From assembly GCF_030408795.1 (NCBI RefSeq), contig NZ_CP047211.1, forward strand, positions 2,976,001-3,040,000: a stretch of DNA of 64,000 nucleotides. The letters are read 5' to 3'. Numbering within the stretch: position 1 is the stretch's first letter; each line of letters starts with the position of its first letter. The position numbers and the translations under genes are program-made. Shown here piece by piece: positions 1 through 8,193 of the stretch. This DNA is from Corynebacterium hansenii. Its GTDB lineage: Bacteria; Actinomycetota; Actinomycetes; Mycobacteriales; Mycobacteriaceae. Under the pieces are notes generated by a model. It saw only the letters and a program-made list of their open reading frames with translations. It searched no databases and was not told where the DNA came from.

Positions 1-1918
1 CCATGATGTCGCCGTGCGGTACCGCGTGGGCGCCGGACTCCGGCGACCAGTAGACGGAGCCGTGCTCGAAGCGCTGGAACTTGCCGCCGCGGATGTCCAG
101 CTCGCCGGTCTGGGCGAAGCCCAGCGGCCCCTCGGGCCCGTTGCCCGCCTTGTAGGCGGCCCCGATGGCGCCGAGGACGATCTGCGGGAGCCCGGCGGCG
201 GGCTTGACGATTTGCCCGCCCTCGAAGTCCTGCACCACGCCGCCGGGGACGTCGCGGCGGTCGGAGGTCGGGTAGCCGAGGCGGCCCTTCTCCCAGCCCT
301 CGTTGCCCCACATGTTCATGAAGTCGCCCATGACCAGGTGCGCGCCGAGCTCGGGCGTCCAGTAGATGGACCCGTGCTCGAAGTGGACGAAGCGGCCGAC
401 GCCGTCGGGCGTGGTCATCTCGCTGGTCTTCGGGTAACCCAGCGGCGACTCCGGGCCGCCGGCCTCGTGGTAGCGGGCGCCGATGCGGCCCCACACGAAC
501 TGGGCGCCGGTGAGGGGGTGCCAGTAGGCGCGGCCGTTGGTGAAGTCCTGCGCGCGGCCGCCGTTGGCCGTGTCGTACTCGGGCGACAGGCACGCGCCCA
601 TGTTGTCGAAGCTCTTGATGCGCTCGGCGATGGCTCCGCCCACGATGCAATTGGCTCCCCGGTCCTCGTCGGAAAGCTGCAGTGCGTCGGCGATCTGCGG
701 CCAGGCCTGGTTCATCTCGAACTGCCAGTAGGGCCACGAGTGCGTGCCGGATTCGCGGATCTTGACGGTGACCGGGACCTTCGCGGCGCGTGCGCGCTGG
801 GCGAAGGTCTCGGTGGTCATGCGCGCGATGACCTCCAGGCCGAAGCCCGCGGTGTTCTGCGGCAGGCCGGGGAACTGCGTCGACGGCACGTCCCACTGGC
901 CGGTGTTGCCGCTGCCCGCGGAGGCGTAGAGCGACATGCCCTTCAGCTTGGCCACGTTCTCCTTGGGGTCGTTGTCCTTCCACCGGGGCGAATCCACCGG
1001 GCCCCACATCTTCGTGGCGTCGTAGCCGCCGGCCTCGCGCATGGCCTGGCCGATGGCGGCGGGCATGCCGCGGCTGGAAGTGTCCAGGTAGCCGGAGAAG
1101 CTGCCGGCGAAGCGGAACAGATCCGGGTGGTGCGCCGCCAGGTTGAACGCGGCGGTGCCGCCCATGGACAGGCCGACGACCGCGCGGTCCTCGTTGGCGC
1201 GCCAGCCCTCGCGCAGCACGGGTACCAGCTCATCGACGAGGAACGACTCCCACTGGTAGTTCTTGCCGTTGTCCGGCTCGTTCCAGTTGGTGTAGAACGA
1301 CGACTCGCCGCCGACGGGCATGGCCACGATGACGTTCTTGTCGGCGTAGTAGCGCTCGATGTTCGTCTCCAGCGCCCAGCCGTTCCAGTCGTCTCGGGCG
1401 CGCATGCCGTCGAGATGCCAGATCGTCGGGAACGTCCGGCCCGGGTCGCGGTTCCAGTCGCGCGGCAGCAGCAGATCCACCTTGATCGGTTCGCCGGGCA
1501 TGGCGGCGGACTTGATGTGCAGCATCACGCGGCGCTCGGTGAGCCACTGCACCTTCTCCACCTCGACGGAGCCGGGCAGGTTCGGCAGCTTCTGCTCGGT
1601 CTCGCGGATGGGGGCCGGCTGTTCGCCGGGCCGGGGCTCGGGGGTCCACAGCGAGGACTGCATGGGCAGGGCGTCGGCGCCGGCACCGGCATCGTTGCCT
1701 TGGCTTGACGACGGCTCCCGCCCCGCCGGGGAGCCGGAGGGCTCCGCGGACCGCGACGCGCTCGTGGAGGGGGCGGAGGAGGCCGGTTTCTGCGACTGCG
1801 AACCCGCGGGGGACGCGTGCGCCGGGACTCCGGCGAGCGTCAGCGCCAGCGGGATCGCCGTGAGGACGGCGAGCACCCGGGAGCGGAGGCCCCGGGGGGA
1901 GTGTGCGGTATCTCGCAT
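1..1918 (-). CDS. Secreted mycolyltransferase with C-terminal LGFP repeats (Cop1/PS1-like), 3' end outside window
   Basis: Antigen-85 type esterase that would transfer corynomycolate from trehalose monocorynomycolate to arabinogalactan or to a second trehalose, acting outside the membrane. The start is ATG at 1918, the frame is open for 639 codons and runs off the left edge. Seen in order: a signal peptide (hydrophobic stretch about residues 13-30, ending near AHA at 35), a Ser/Ala-rich linker, the alpha/beta-hydrolase domain with GLSMGG (nucleophile Ser near 251) and GTHSWPYW (His near 393), then from about residue 420 repeated LGFP-type wall-binding units with LGYP and LGFA cores. This two-part build matches C. 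glutamicum Cop1. The linker contains one copy of the repeated 11-mer (1703-1713). The C-terminus is unseen. Confidence 0.93.
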   Translation of the reverse strand, partial: MRDTAHSPRGLRSRVLAVLTAIPLALTLAGVPAHASPAGSQSQKPASSAPSTSASRSAEPSGSPAGREPSSSQGNDAGAGADALPMQSSLWTPEPRPGEQPAPIRETEQKLPNLPGSVEVEKVQWLTERRVMLHIKSAAMPGEPIKVDLLLPRDWNRDPGRTFPTIWHLDGMRARDDWNGWALETNIERYYADKNVIVAMPVGGESSFYTNWNEPDNGKNYQWESFLVDELVPVLREGWRANEDRAVVGLSMGGTAAFNLAAHHPDLFRFAGSFSGYLDTSSRGMPAAIGQAMREAGGYDATKMWGPVDSPRWKDNDPKENVAKLKGMSLYASAGSGNTGQWDVPSTQFPGLPQNTAGFGLEVIARMTTETFAQRARAAKVPVTVKIRESGTHSWPYWQFEMNQAWPQIADALQLSDEDRGANCIVGGAIAERIKSFDNMGACLSPEYDTANGGRAQDFTNGRAYWHPLTGAQFVWGRIGARYHEAGGPESPLGYPKTSEMTTPDGVGRFVHFEHGSIYWTPELGAHLVMGDFMNMWGNEGWEKGRLGYPTSDRRDVPGGVVQDFEGGQIVKPAAGLPQIVLGAIGAAYKAGNGPEGPLGFAQTGELDIRGGKFQRFEHGSVYWSPESGAHAVPHGDIM

Positions 1919-2335
1919 GATGAGGGCTTTCCCTTACAAGTAAACGTGTCGTGTCCGGTGTCCAACCGCGGCGAACCCCGCCGATGGGCGCGGCACGCGG
2001 AAGCGAGCCCGGCCCGTCGCCGTGGAGGCCGCTCGGCGTCCGGCTCCCGGGAGTTCCCCTCTCCCGGGTGGGCGGTCGCGGCGCGACCGCCGCTTCGACC
2101 TTGATTCTTACCCGGGCGCGGCGCCGATTCTGGTGCGACGCGCCAAGAACCTCAGCTTTAAGTTCAACTTTAGGGTTGGGGCGGAGCAAAAGCCACGGAG
2201 CGGGCCACGCGGGCACGAACGGGGGCCTGTGCGCGAACGGGAGCGCGTGCACGAACGGGGGCGCGCCGACGGTAGCCGCCCTGTGCCCGGCAGGAGCTGC
2301 GTAGGATCCGCCGGCCCGACGGCCCATCCACGGCT

Positions 2336-2399
2336 AACCCACCCCGTATGCGCAGACCCACCCGCTGTAACGGGTGGGTCTGCGCATACGGGGTGGGTT
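2336..2399. repeat. Perfect long hairpin, 29-bp stem and 6-base loop
   Basis: Left arm 2336-2364 is exactly complementary to right arm 2371-2399, with loop CTGTAA. The arms carry ACCCACCC-type sequence twice, around a TATGCGCAG core. There is no T-run. It resembles in size, but not in sequence, the hairpins at 21387-21454 and 30954-31021. Confidence 0.9.
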
Positions 2400-2519
2400 G
2401 ACGAGGCGAGGGGCACGCTGGCGAGGGGCACGCCGGCAAAGGGCCACTCCCCCCACGCATGCGAAAACCCGCACTCTCCCGTCGCCGGTCGGTTTACCCA
2501 GGGGGCCCCGCACATGCGA

Positions 2520-2553
2520 AAACCCGCCCGGACCTTCCGGTCGGGGCGGGTTT
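2520..2553 (-). terminator. Probable terminator of the cmt gene
   Basis: Arms 2520-2534 and 2539-2553 pair over 15 bases with one mismatch and a TTCC loop. On the leftward transcript the stem is followed by GGTTTTCGC, a weak T-run. It lies about 110 bases after the stop of the mycolyltransferase at 2664. Confidence 0.6.
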
Positions 2554-2663
2554 CGGGGTGATCCCGGGTTCGGCGCTATCGCGGCGCACGAGGAGCGGCG
2601 CTGCGGGAGCGTCGGGGATCCGGAGCCGGTCGCGTGCGGCGACCGGGCGGGGTCTGGCGCGGG

Positions 2664-3698
2664 CTAGATGCCCAGGGCCGCCTTGATGTGCGGGCGGGCC
2701 ATGGCGAGGTCGTTCTGCCACAGCGACCAGGCGTGGATGCCGTCCGGGCTGTAGTGCATGACCGGGTTCAGGCCGGCGGCGCGGGCCTGCGACTCGAAGA
2801 CGCGGGTCGAGGCGCGGGACAGACCCTCCAGCGCGATGCCCATGCCGATCTGCGGCAGCTCAGCCGGCGCGCCCGCCAGGGCCTCCGGGGTGCTCCAGTG
2901 CGAGGGGTAACCGTTGGCCGAGGAGATGAACATCGGAAGACCCTGCAGCTTGTCCATGTTCATGGACGGATCGTTGCGCACGTGGCCCGGGGTCGGGATG
3001 CCCGGGGGGCCCCACATGGCGGACGGCTCGTAGCCCTGGTCGACCTGCGCACCGGCGATGGCGGTGGACATGACCGGGTTGGAGACCTGGAAGTAGCCGG
3101 AGAAGACCGACGCGTGCTTGAACTGGTCGCGGTGGTTGTACGCCAGCGACATCGCGGCGGAACCGCCCATGGACAGGCCGGCGACGGCGTTGTTGTCGCG
3201 GCGCGTCTGGAAGTGGTCGGCCAGGTAGGCCGGGAGCTCCTGGGTCAGGAACGTCTCCCACTTGTAGTTGCGGGCCTGGCCCTTGGAGTTGACGGCCGGG
3301 CCGTTCCAGTCGGTGTAGAACGAGGCCTCGCCGCCGACCGGGATGGCCAGCGTCACGTTGTCGTGCTCGAACAGGCGCGGGGCGTTGGCGGTCCAGACGT
3401 ACTCGGACCAGTCATCGCGGGCGCGCAGGCCGTCCAGGAGGTACAGGCCGGGGCTGTTCGGGTGGATGCCGGGACGGACGTGGACGGTGATGTCCTTGCC
3501 CATCGCGGGGGAGTACACCTGGCAGTACTGCACCCAGTAGTTGTACGTGTCCCACTCGCAGCCGGGACGCAGCCAGCCGCGGTGGGCGTTGGCCTCCTGC
3601 GGGGCCGCGAACTGCATCATGCCGAAGATGGCGGCCACGGCGACCATCGCGGCCACGACCTTGGCCTTCCACCCGCGCGCAATTGCGGTGAAGCTCAT
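2664..3698 (-). CDS. cmt: Secreted trehalose mycolyltransferase (antigen 85 type)
   Basis: Predicted 344-residue exported esterase that moves corynomycolyl chains between trehalose esters and the cell wall. The ATG at 3698 is preferred over an ATG further upstream because AACGAGGAGAAAC, a strong ribosome site, precedes it and a signal peptide (hydrophobic residues about 14-30, cleavage near ANA at 39) follows at once. GLSMGG places the nucleophile at Ser176, and GIHAWSLW near residue 310 supplies the His. Two early cysteines (about 47 and 59) could form a disulfide. There are no LGFP repeats, so it is the short class, unlike the neighbour at 1918. The gene is monocistronic, with a hairpin downstream at 2520-2553. 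Confidence 0.92.
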   Translation of the reverse strand: MSFTAIARGWKAKVVAAMVAVAAIFGMMQFAAPQEANAHRGWLRPGCEWDTYNYWVQYCQVYSPAMGKDITVHVRPGIHPNSPGLYLLDGLRARDDWSEYVWTANAPRLFEHDNVTLAIPVGGEASFYTDWNGPAVNSKGQARNYKWETFLTQELPAYLADHFQTRRDNNAVAGLSMGGSAAMSLAYNHRDQFKHASVFSGYFQVSNPVMSTAIAGAQVDQGYEPSAMWGPPGIPTPGHVRNDPSMNMDKLQGLPMFISSANGYPSHWSTPEALAGAPAELPQIGMGIALEGLSRASTRVFESQARAAGLNPVMHYSPDGIHAWSLWQNDLAMARPHIKAALGI

Positions 3699-3949
3699 GT
3701 TTCTCCTCGTTGACGTTCGAGCATGTGCGCCGCACCGCGAAGCCATCCGGTCACCGGCCGCCGGTTCGCGCCGACGGGGTTCCGGGCCATTCGCAATGGG
3801 GCGCACGTTCCGATGGGTTCATCGGACATGCGGACGCTAACGTTACCGTTCCGCGATAATTTCTCAAACCGTTATCAGGCAGCATCGATGCGACTTCCCC
3901 CCGTCGCTTCCCCCTGGTCGCTTCGGTGTCCAACGTTTCCGCAGGATCG

Positions 3950-3983
3950 GCTTCTCGACGTGCGCGAATGGCCGTCGCAAAGC
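3950..3983. repeat. Inverted pair of the 11-base repeat word
   Basis: GCTTCTCGACG (variant, 3950-3960) faces CGTCGCAAAGC (3973-3983) across 12 bases; 9 of 11 positions can pair. It lies downstream of ubiA and may end its transcript. Confidence 0.6.
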
Positions 3984-4016
3984 AACCCGCCGGCGGGCAC
4001 GGAAGCGGATGCGAAA

Positions 4017-4055
4017 GCGGCCGCGACCCCGTACTGAGACGGAGGTCACGGCCGC
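4017..4055 (-). terminator. Hairpin just downstream of ubiA
   Basis: GGCCGCGACC (4019-4028) can pair with GGTCACGGCC (4044-4053) with one G-T wobble. There is no clear T-run. It begins 22 bases past the ubiA stop. Confidence 0.4.
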
Positions 4056-4076
4056 GGATGCGAGCCGGGCGCGCGG

Positions 4077-5150
4077 CTACAGCGCGGGCACCGCGTACAC
4101 CGCGATGCCGATGGAGATGACCCACAGCAGCGCCAGCGCCTGCAGGGCGCGGTCGTGCAGGGCGATTTCGTCCGGGCTGCCCGCCGTGCCGCGGTCGACG
4201 TCGGCGGCGTAGCGCAGGATCGCGACGGTGAACGGCACCATGGAGATCTGGTACCAGACGGCGGCGGCCCCGACGGAGCGGTTGCCCATCTCGAAGCCCC
4301 ACAGCGAGTACGCCAGCACGACGGCGGTGGCGGACAGCGTCCACACGAACCGCAGGTACGTGGCCGTGTAGCCCTCCAGCGACTTGCGGATCTTCTTCTG
4401 CGACCGCTCCGCCAGCAGCAGCTCCGCGTACCGCTTGCCGGCCGCCATGAACAGCGATCCGAACGCCGCGACCAGCAGGAACCACTGCGACAGCAGGATC
4501 GACGCCGCCACGCCGCCCGCCATCGCGCGCAGCATGAAACCGGAGCTGACCAGCGCGATGTCGATCACCGGCTGATGCTTCCAGCCGAAGCAGTAACCCA
4601 GCTGCAGGGCGATGTACACCGCCGCGACGATGGCCAGGCCCGGCCCGGACGACGCCAGGAAGGACAGGCCGATGGAAGCCGCGATGAGGACCACCGCCAT
4701 GACGTAGGCGACCCGCACCGGCAGCACGCCCGCCGCGATCGGGCGGAAGCGCTTCGTCGGGTGCGCGCGGTCGGCCTCGACGTCGCGGGCGTCGTTGATC
4801 AGGTAGATCGCCGACGCCGCGAGGCAGAACACCACGAACGCGATGAGCACGTCGAGAAGCGTGCGGCCGTCGGTCAGCGCCTCGGCGCCGGCCGCCGCGG
4901 GGGCGGCGATGACCAGGACGTTCTTGACCCACTGCTTCGGCCGCAGCGCCTTGATCATGCCGTCGAGCAGGTTCTTCGGCGGGTGGCCCTGCGGGTTCGC
5001 GGGCTCGTCGATGCCGTAGGTGTGCGGCTCGGAACCCAGGTTCAGGCCGTCGCGGCGGTCGTCTACGCGATCGCCTCGCACGGCACGTCCCGCGCCCCGT
5101 GCGGCATCGGCCGCCGCCGGGTCGGGGTGGTTCACGCGGTCGTCGGTCAC
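4077..5150 (-). CDS. ubiA: Decaprenyl-phosphate phosphoribosyltransferase (DPPR synthase)
   Basis: Polytopic UbiA-family enzyme joining phosphoribosyl pyrophosphate to decaprenyl phosphate, the first committed step to the arabinose donor DPA for arabinogalactan. The 357-residue frame starts at GTG 5150, whose bases overlap the PAP2 stop (GTGA), with AAGGACAG just upstream. The first 40 residues are polar and poorly conserved. Then comes PKQWVKNVLV and the catalytic NDARDVEADR segment (about 119-129) followed by HPTKRFRPIAAG, and several hydrophobic helices to the C-terminus. Family (Rv3806c) length is about 300, so the N-terminus is long; a later start cannot be excluded. Third gene of the glfT2-PAP2-ubiA operon. 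Confidence 0.93.
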   Translation of the reverse strand: MTDDRVNHPDPAAADAARGAGRAVRGDRVDDRRDGLNLGSEPHTYGIDEPANPQGHPPKNLLDGMIKALRPKQWVKNVLVIAAPAAAGAEALTDGRTLLDVLIAFVVFCLAASAIYLINDARDVEADRAHPTKRFRPIAAGVLPVRVAYVMAVVLIAASIGLSFLASSGPGLAIVAAVYIALQLGYCFGWKHQPVIDIALVSSGFMLRAMAGGVAASILLSQWFLLVAAFGSLFMAAGKRYAELLLAERSQKKIRKSLEGYTATYLRFVWTLSATAVVLAYSLWGFEMGNRSVGAAAVWYQISMVPFTVAILRYAADVDRGTAGSPDEIALHDRALQALALLWVISIGIAVYAVPAL

Positions 5151-5818
5151 TTGGCTGTCCTTCCGTCTGCGGCGGTCGTCGCCGGGCCCCCGTCGGCGGG
5201 GGCCCCGAGGATTCTGTCCGTGATCGTCGCGGTCGTCCAACCGAGGGCGGCCCCCGCGAGGACGTCCGTCGGGTAATGCACCCCGAGCACCAGCCGCGAC
5301 AGCATGATCGCGGGCACCCCCGCCAGGGGCGCGGGCCCGAAGCCCATCTTCGACATCGCCACCAGCGCGGCCGTCGTCGACGTCGCGTGCGACGACGGGA
5401 AGCTCAGCTTCGACGGGGTGCCCACCCCGACGCGGATGCCGGGGTGATGGGGCCGCTTGCGGCGCACGACGCGCTTGATGATCACCGACGCGGCATGCGA
5501 CGCGAACGCGGACACGCCGACGACGGCCCACCCGCGGCGGCGCTCCTCGTCGACCGCCGCGCCGAGGGCGGCGAGGCCCATCCAGCCCGCGGCGTGCTCG
5601 CCGAAGAAGCTCATCGCCTTCGCGGCCGGCATGACGCCGGGGGCGTCGGCGATCTTTTCCTGGATCGCCATGAGCATCGCCACCTCGCCGGCGGCGGGCG
5701 GGATGGTCACGGTTTTCTCTTCTGCGTCCACTGTGACTGCATCGCCCGCGGCGGCCGCGCCGTTACCCGCGCCGGAGCCGGTGGCCGGGCGCAGAACGCT
5801 ACTGCTGCTCGAAAACAT
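5147..5818 (-). CDS. PAP2-family phosphatase (Rv3807c-like, candidate DPPR phosphatase)
   Basis: 223-residue membrane phosphatase of the PAP2 superfamily. All three lipid-phosphatase motifs are present: KRVVRRKRP (KX6RP), SFPSSHAT (PSGH variant), and SRLVLGVHYPTD (SRX5HX3D). Position between glfT2 and ubiA matches Rv3807c of mycobacteria, which is suggested to remove the 5-phosphate of decaprenylphosphoryl phosphoribose. That role here is inferred from context. The start ATG at 5818 lies inside the 3' end of glfT2 (20-base overlap), with GGTGGGCGG in front of it. The first 35 residues are low in complexity and probably cytoplasmic. Confidence 0.88.
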   Translation of the reverse strand: MFSSSSSVLRPATGSGAGNGAAAAGDAVTVDAEEKTVTIPPAAGEVAMLMAIQEKIADAPGVMPAAKAMSFFGEHAAGWMGLAALGAAVDEERRRGWAVVGVSAFASHAASVIIKRVVRRKRPHHPGIRVGVGTPSKLSFPSSHATSTTAALVAMSKMGFGPAPLAGVPAIMLSRLVLGVHYPTDVLAGAALGWTTATITDRILGAPADGGPATTAADGRTAK

Positions 5819-7850
5819 CCGCCCACCTCTTCCGGCTGGTCAGTTCGGGGTGCGCGTCGCGGTAGCGGCGGCGCATCTCGTCGAAGCGCTCGGCGACCTG
5901 CTTCTGCAGCGCGCGCGATTCCTCCAGCAGCGCCTTGGCCTTCTCGCGGTCGCGCTGGCGGTAGACCACGCCGCGGCCATCCGCGGTGGTCACCGTCGCG
6001 CCGTCGACGCGGGACAGGGAGAACCAGCGGGCCTCCAGCGGCGAGAGGTTCGCCTGCGGGGTCTCGTGGTGCGCGGGGTCGTGCGGGCGCAGGCTGTGGA
6101 GCAGGCCCTTGGCCAGCCACACGGACTTCTTCAGCGGGGCCAGGCGCCCGCCGATGTCCTTCGTGGGCACGCCCGGGATGCCGCTGGGCTTCGGCAGCAC
6201 GCCGGCCGTCGGCAGCACGCGGGCGTCGGGGTACTCCTTGCGCAGCGCGTTGATGCGCGGCAGGGAGGTTTCCAGGATGTCGAACAGCCGGTCCGGGCCG
6301 GCGAGGAAGTCCTTCATCGCCTCGTTCTGGATGGCGACGGTCGAGTACTCCAGGCACAGCAGGTGCTTGGCGGTGGCCTTCATCATCGACTTCACGATGC
6401 CGTCGACCGGGCCGTCGTGCTCGAGTGCGGCGACCACGAGGCGGTTGCGCAGGTGGAAGTACGCCTGCCAGTCGATGGCGTCGTCCTTGTCGGACCAGGC
6501 CATGTGCCAGATGGCGATGCCGGGCCAGGTGGCCGTCGGGAAGCCGTGGCGCGCGGCGCGCAGGCCGTACTCCGCATCGTCCCACTTGATGAACAGCGGC
6601 AGCGGCTGGCCGATCTTCTCCGCGATGACGCGCGGGATCAGGCACATCCACCAGCCGTTGTAGTCGACGTCGATGCGGCGGTGGAGGTCCTTGGAGTCGA
6701 TCTTCTCGCCGGTGGCGTTGACGCCGTGCTCGCCACGGTCGCGCAGCGGGTGGGCGTGGAAGTCGTGGTCGTAGTGGACGTGCGGCGCGGAGGTCCACAT
6801 GAAGTCGTGGCGGCCGACGACCTCGCCCATGGAGTGCAGGTGGCTGCGTTCCTGCAGGTTGAGCATCTGGCCGCCGACGAGCATCGGGGACTTCGCGAAG
6901 CGCCCCACGGCGACGGCGCGCAGGATCGAGTCGGGCTCGATGGCGATGTCGTCGTCCATGTAGAGGATGAACGGGCTGTCGGTGGCGCGCGCGGGGTCGG
7001 AGTCGGGGCCGCCGAGGGCCTCGTACATGATGCGCGAGTAGCCTCCCGAGCCGCCCAGGTTGCCCTGCGGGAACATCCGCAGCCGGTCGCCGAAGTGCTT
7101 TTCGACGGCCGGGAATCCGGGCTCGTCGGCGGGATGGCGGGTGCCCTGATCGGGCATGAGCACGGCGTCGATGATGCCGTCGACCTCGGGGTCGGAGGCG
7201 AGCGCCTCCAGCGCGGCGACGGCGTCCTCCGGGCGGTTGAACGTGGGGATGCCCACGGTCACCCGTCCCTCCGGCGCGGGATGGGTCGTTCCGTCCGGGT
7301 GCGTCTGGTCCGGCGCCGCGACGGGCGACCACCAGGCGGCGGAGTGGACGGTGACGTCGGTTTCGCAGGTCAGGTCGAACCAGATCCAGCCGCCGTCCTC
7401 GAACGGCGCCAGCGACACCGGGATCTCCACGATGGAGCGTTCCGCCGGGTTCGCCTGATCGCCGGCGAGCTCGCCGGTCACCGCGATGCGGCTGCCGTCG
7501 ATCTTGGAGCGGTACACGTCGACGCGGGCGACGCCCGACAGTTCGATGCGCAGGACGACCCGATCCAACGACGTCCAGCGGCGCCAGTAGCTGGCGGGGA
7601 AGGCGTTGAAGTAGGTCTCGAAACTGACCTCGTCACCGGCGGTGACGGAAGCTTCGGTCCGCGACGGCGCGACGACGCGCGCGGCGTTCGTTTCCGGCTC
7701 GACGAGGTACAGCGACCGCACGTCTCGCGGTTCGCCCGGCTTGGGAAGCAGGATCCGCTGCAGTCTTTCGACGGCGAGGCTTCCGTTCTGGACGTCTGTG
7801 CTCATGGGGGGCATCACGGCTTTCGGGTCGACTCGTAACTGGTCGGTCAC
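5799..7850 (-). CDS. glfT2: Galactofuranosyltransferase GlfT2
   Basis: Bifunctional processive enzyme that polymerises the galactan of arabinogalactan from UDP-galactofuranose, on the cytoplasmic face of the membrane. 683 residues from GTG 7850; ATG codons at residues 13 and 16 are alternatives. An N-terminal beta-rich region (about 40-180) precedes a GT-A domain from about 195 (VTVGIPTFNRPED). Metal-binding DDD is at 299-301, the catalytic WDDAEYG at 423-429, and HMAW at 449-452, corresponding to the residues known in the M. tuberculosis enzyme. A helical C-terminal region follows. First gene of the operon; the PAP2 gene starts within its last codons. The UDP-galactofuranose it needs is made by Glf (12899). 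Confidence 0.95.
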   Translation of the reverse strand: MTDQLRVDPKAVMPPMSTDVQNGSLAVERLQRILLPKPGEPRDVRSLYLVEPETNAARVVAPSRTEASVTAGDEVSFETYFNAFPASYWRRWTSLDRVVLRIELSGVARVDVYRSKIDGSRIAVTGELAGDQANPAERSIVEIPVSLAPFEDGGWIWFDLTCETDVTVHSAAWWSPVAAPDQTHPDGTTHPAPEGRVTVGIPTFNRPEDAVAALEALASDPEVDGIIDAVLMPDQGTRHPADEPGFPAVEKHFGDRLRMFPQGNLGGSGGYSRIMYEALGGPDSDPARATDSPFILYMDDDIAIEPDSILRAVAVGRFAKSPMLVGGQMLNLQERSHLHSMGEVVGRHDFMWTSAPHVHYDHDFHAHPLRDRGEHGVNATGEKIDSKDLHRRIDVDYNGWWMCLIPRVIAEKIGQPLPLFIKWDDAEYGLRAARHGFPTATWPGIAIWHMAWSDKDDAIDWQAYFHLRNRLVVAALEHDGPVDGIVKSMMKATAKHLLCLEYSTVAIQNEAMKDFLAGPDRLFDILETSLPRINALRKEYPDARVLPTAGVLPKPSGIPGVPTKDIGGRLAPLKKSVWLAKGLLHSLRPHDPAHHETPQANLSPLEARWFSLSRVDGATVTTADGRGVVYRQRDREKAKALLEESRALQKQVAERFDEMRRRYRDAHPELTSRKRWADVFEQQ

Positions 7851-8193
7851 GTACCCCGAATAGTAACGGCGGCGCCCGTGCCCGTCGTCATTGACGGGCC
7901 AAGTCCGGGTGGTGAGGTGGCTCGGAGGGGAATCGGAGGGGACTCGAAGGACGCCCGCCGGCAGCCGCCGCGCCGCCGGCCACCCGCAGTCGAACGTGGC
8001 CGGCGGCCGTTCACCCCCGGCGCCGCGAAAGCGAGAAACGGTGTTTCACCGTACCTTTCACGGACCCGCGCCTCCGATCGGAAAAACCATTCGGAATTAC
8101 GTTGCGCGGCGGGCTGACAATCCTCAGTCCCACGAGTAACATTCGCCTCACTGATTCCGTTTCGTCTCATTTTTCTCAGTTTGGAGTGCTCTC
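7851..8193. other. Divergent promoter region between glfT2 and an amidase gene
   Basis: 343 bases without a gene, holding the upstream regions of both divergent operons. The part from 8100 to 8190 is less G+C-rich and carries GGAGTGCTCTC just before the TTG start at 8194. No palindromic operator was recognised. Confidence 0.5.

Larger units (their letters stand above)
1919..2663. other. 745-base intergenic region with two hairpins
   Basis: Lies between two leftward mycolyltransferase genes. It holds the promoter region of the Cop1-like gene, a 64-base perfect hairpin (2336-2399), a terminator-like hairpin (2520-2553), and two copies of CATGCGAAAACCCGC (near 2458 and 2514). I see no convincing gene; short open frames here lack coding character. 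Confidence 0.6.
3699..4076. other. Intergenic region between ubiA and cmt, no gene
   Basis: 378 bases. In related genomes aftB lies here as I recall; no remnant is readable in any frame. Contents: the upstream region of cmt with ACGCTAACGTT at about 3834-3844 (the same 11-mer occurs upstream of the gene at 57715), an AT-richer stretch near 3850-3870, an inverted pair of the repeated word (3950-3983), and a hairpin close to the ubiA stop (4017-4055). Confidence 0.6.

Noticed and set aside
14..1708. A long open frame on the + strand
   Set aside because: It is antisense to the Cop1-like mycolyltransferase, whose signal peptide, GLSMGG and LGFP repeats are on the other strand. Long antisense frames are expected in G+C-rich DNA; the same applies to dozens of others, for example 5457-7838 and 11700-13277.
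7092..7110. GCTTTTCGACGG, near match to the repeated word
   Set aside because: It encodes VEKH within a conserved part of GlfT2 and differs at both degenerate positions; treated as chance. The same holds for 44057-44067 in msrA (GVEKL).
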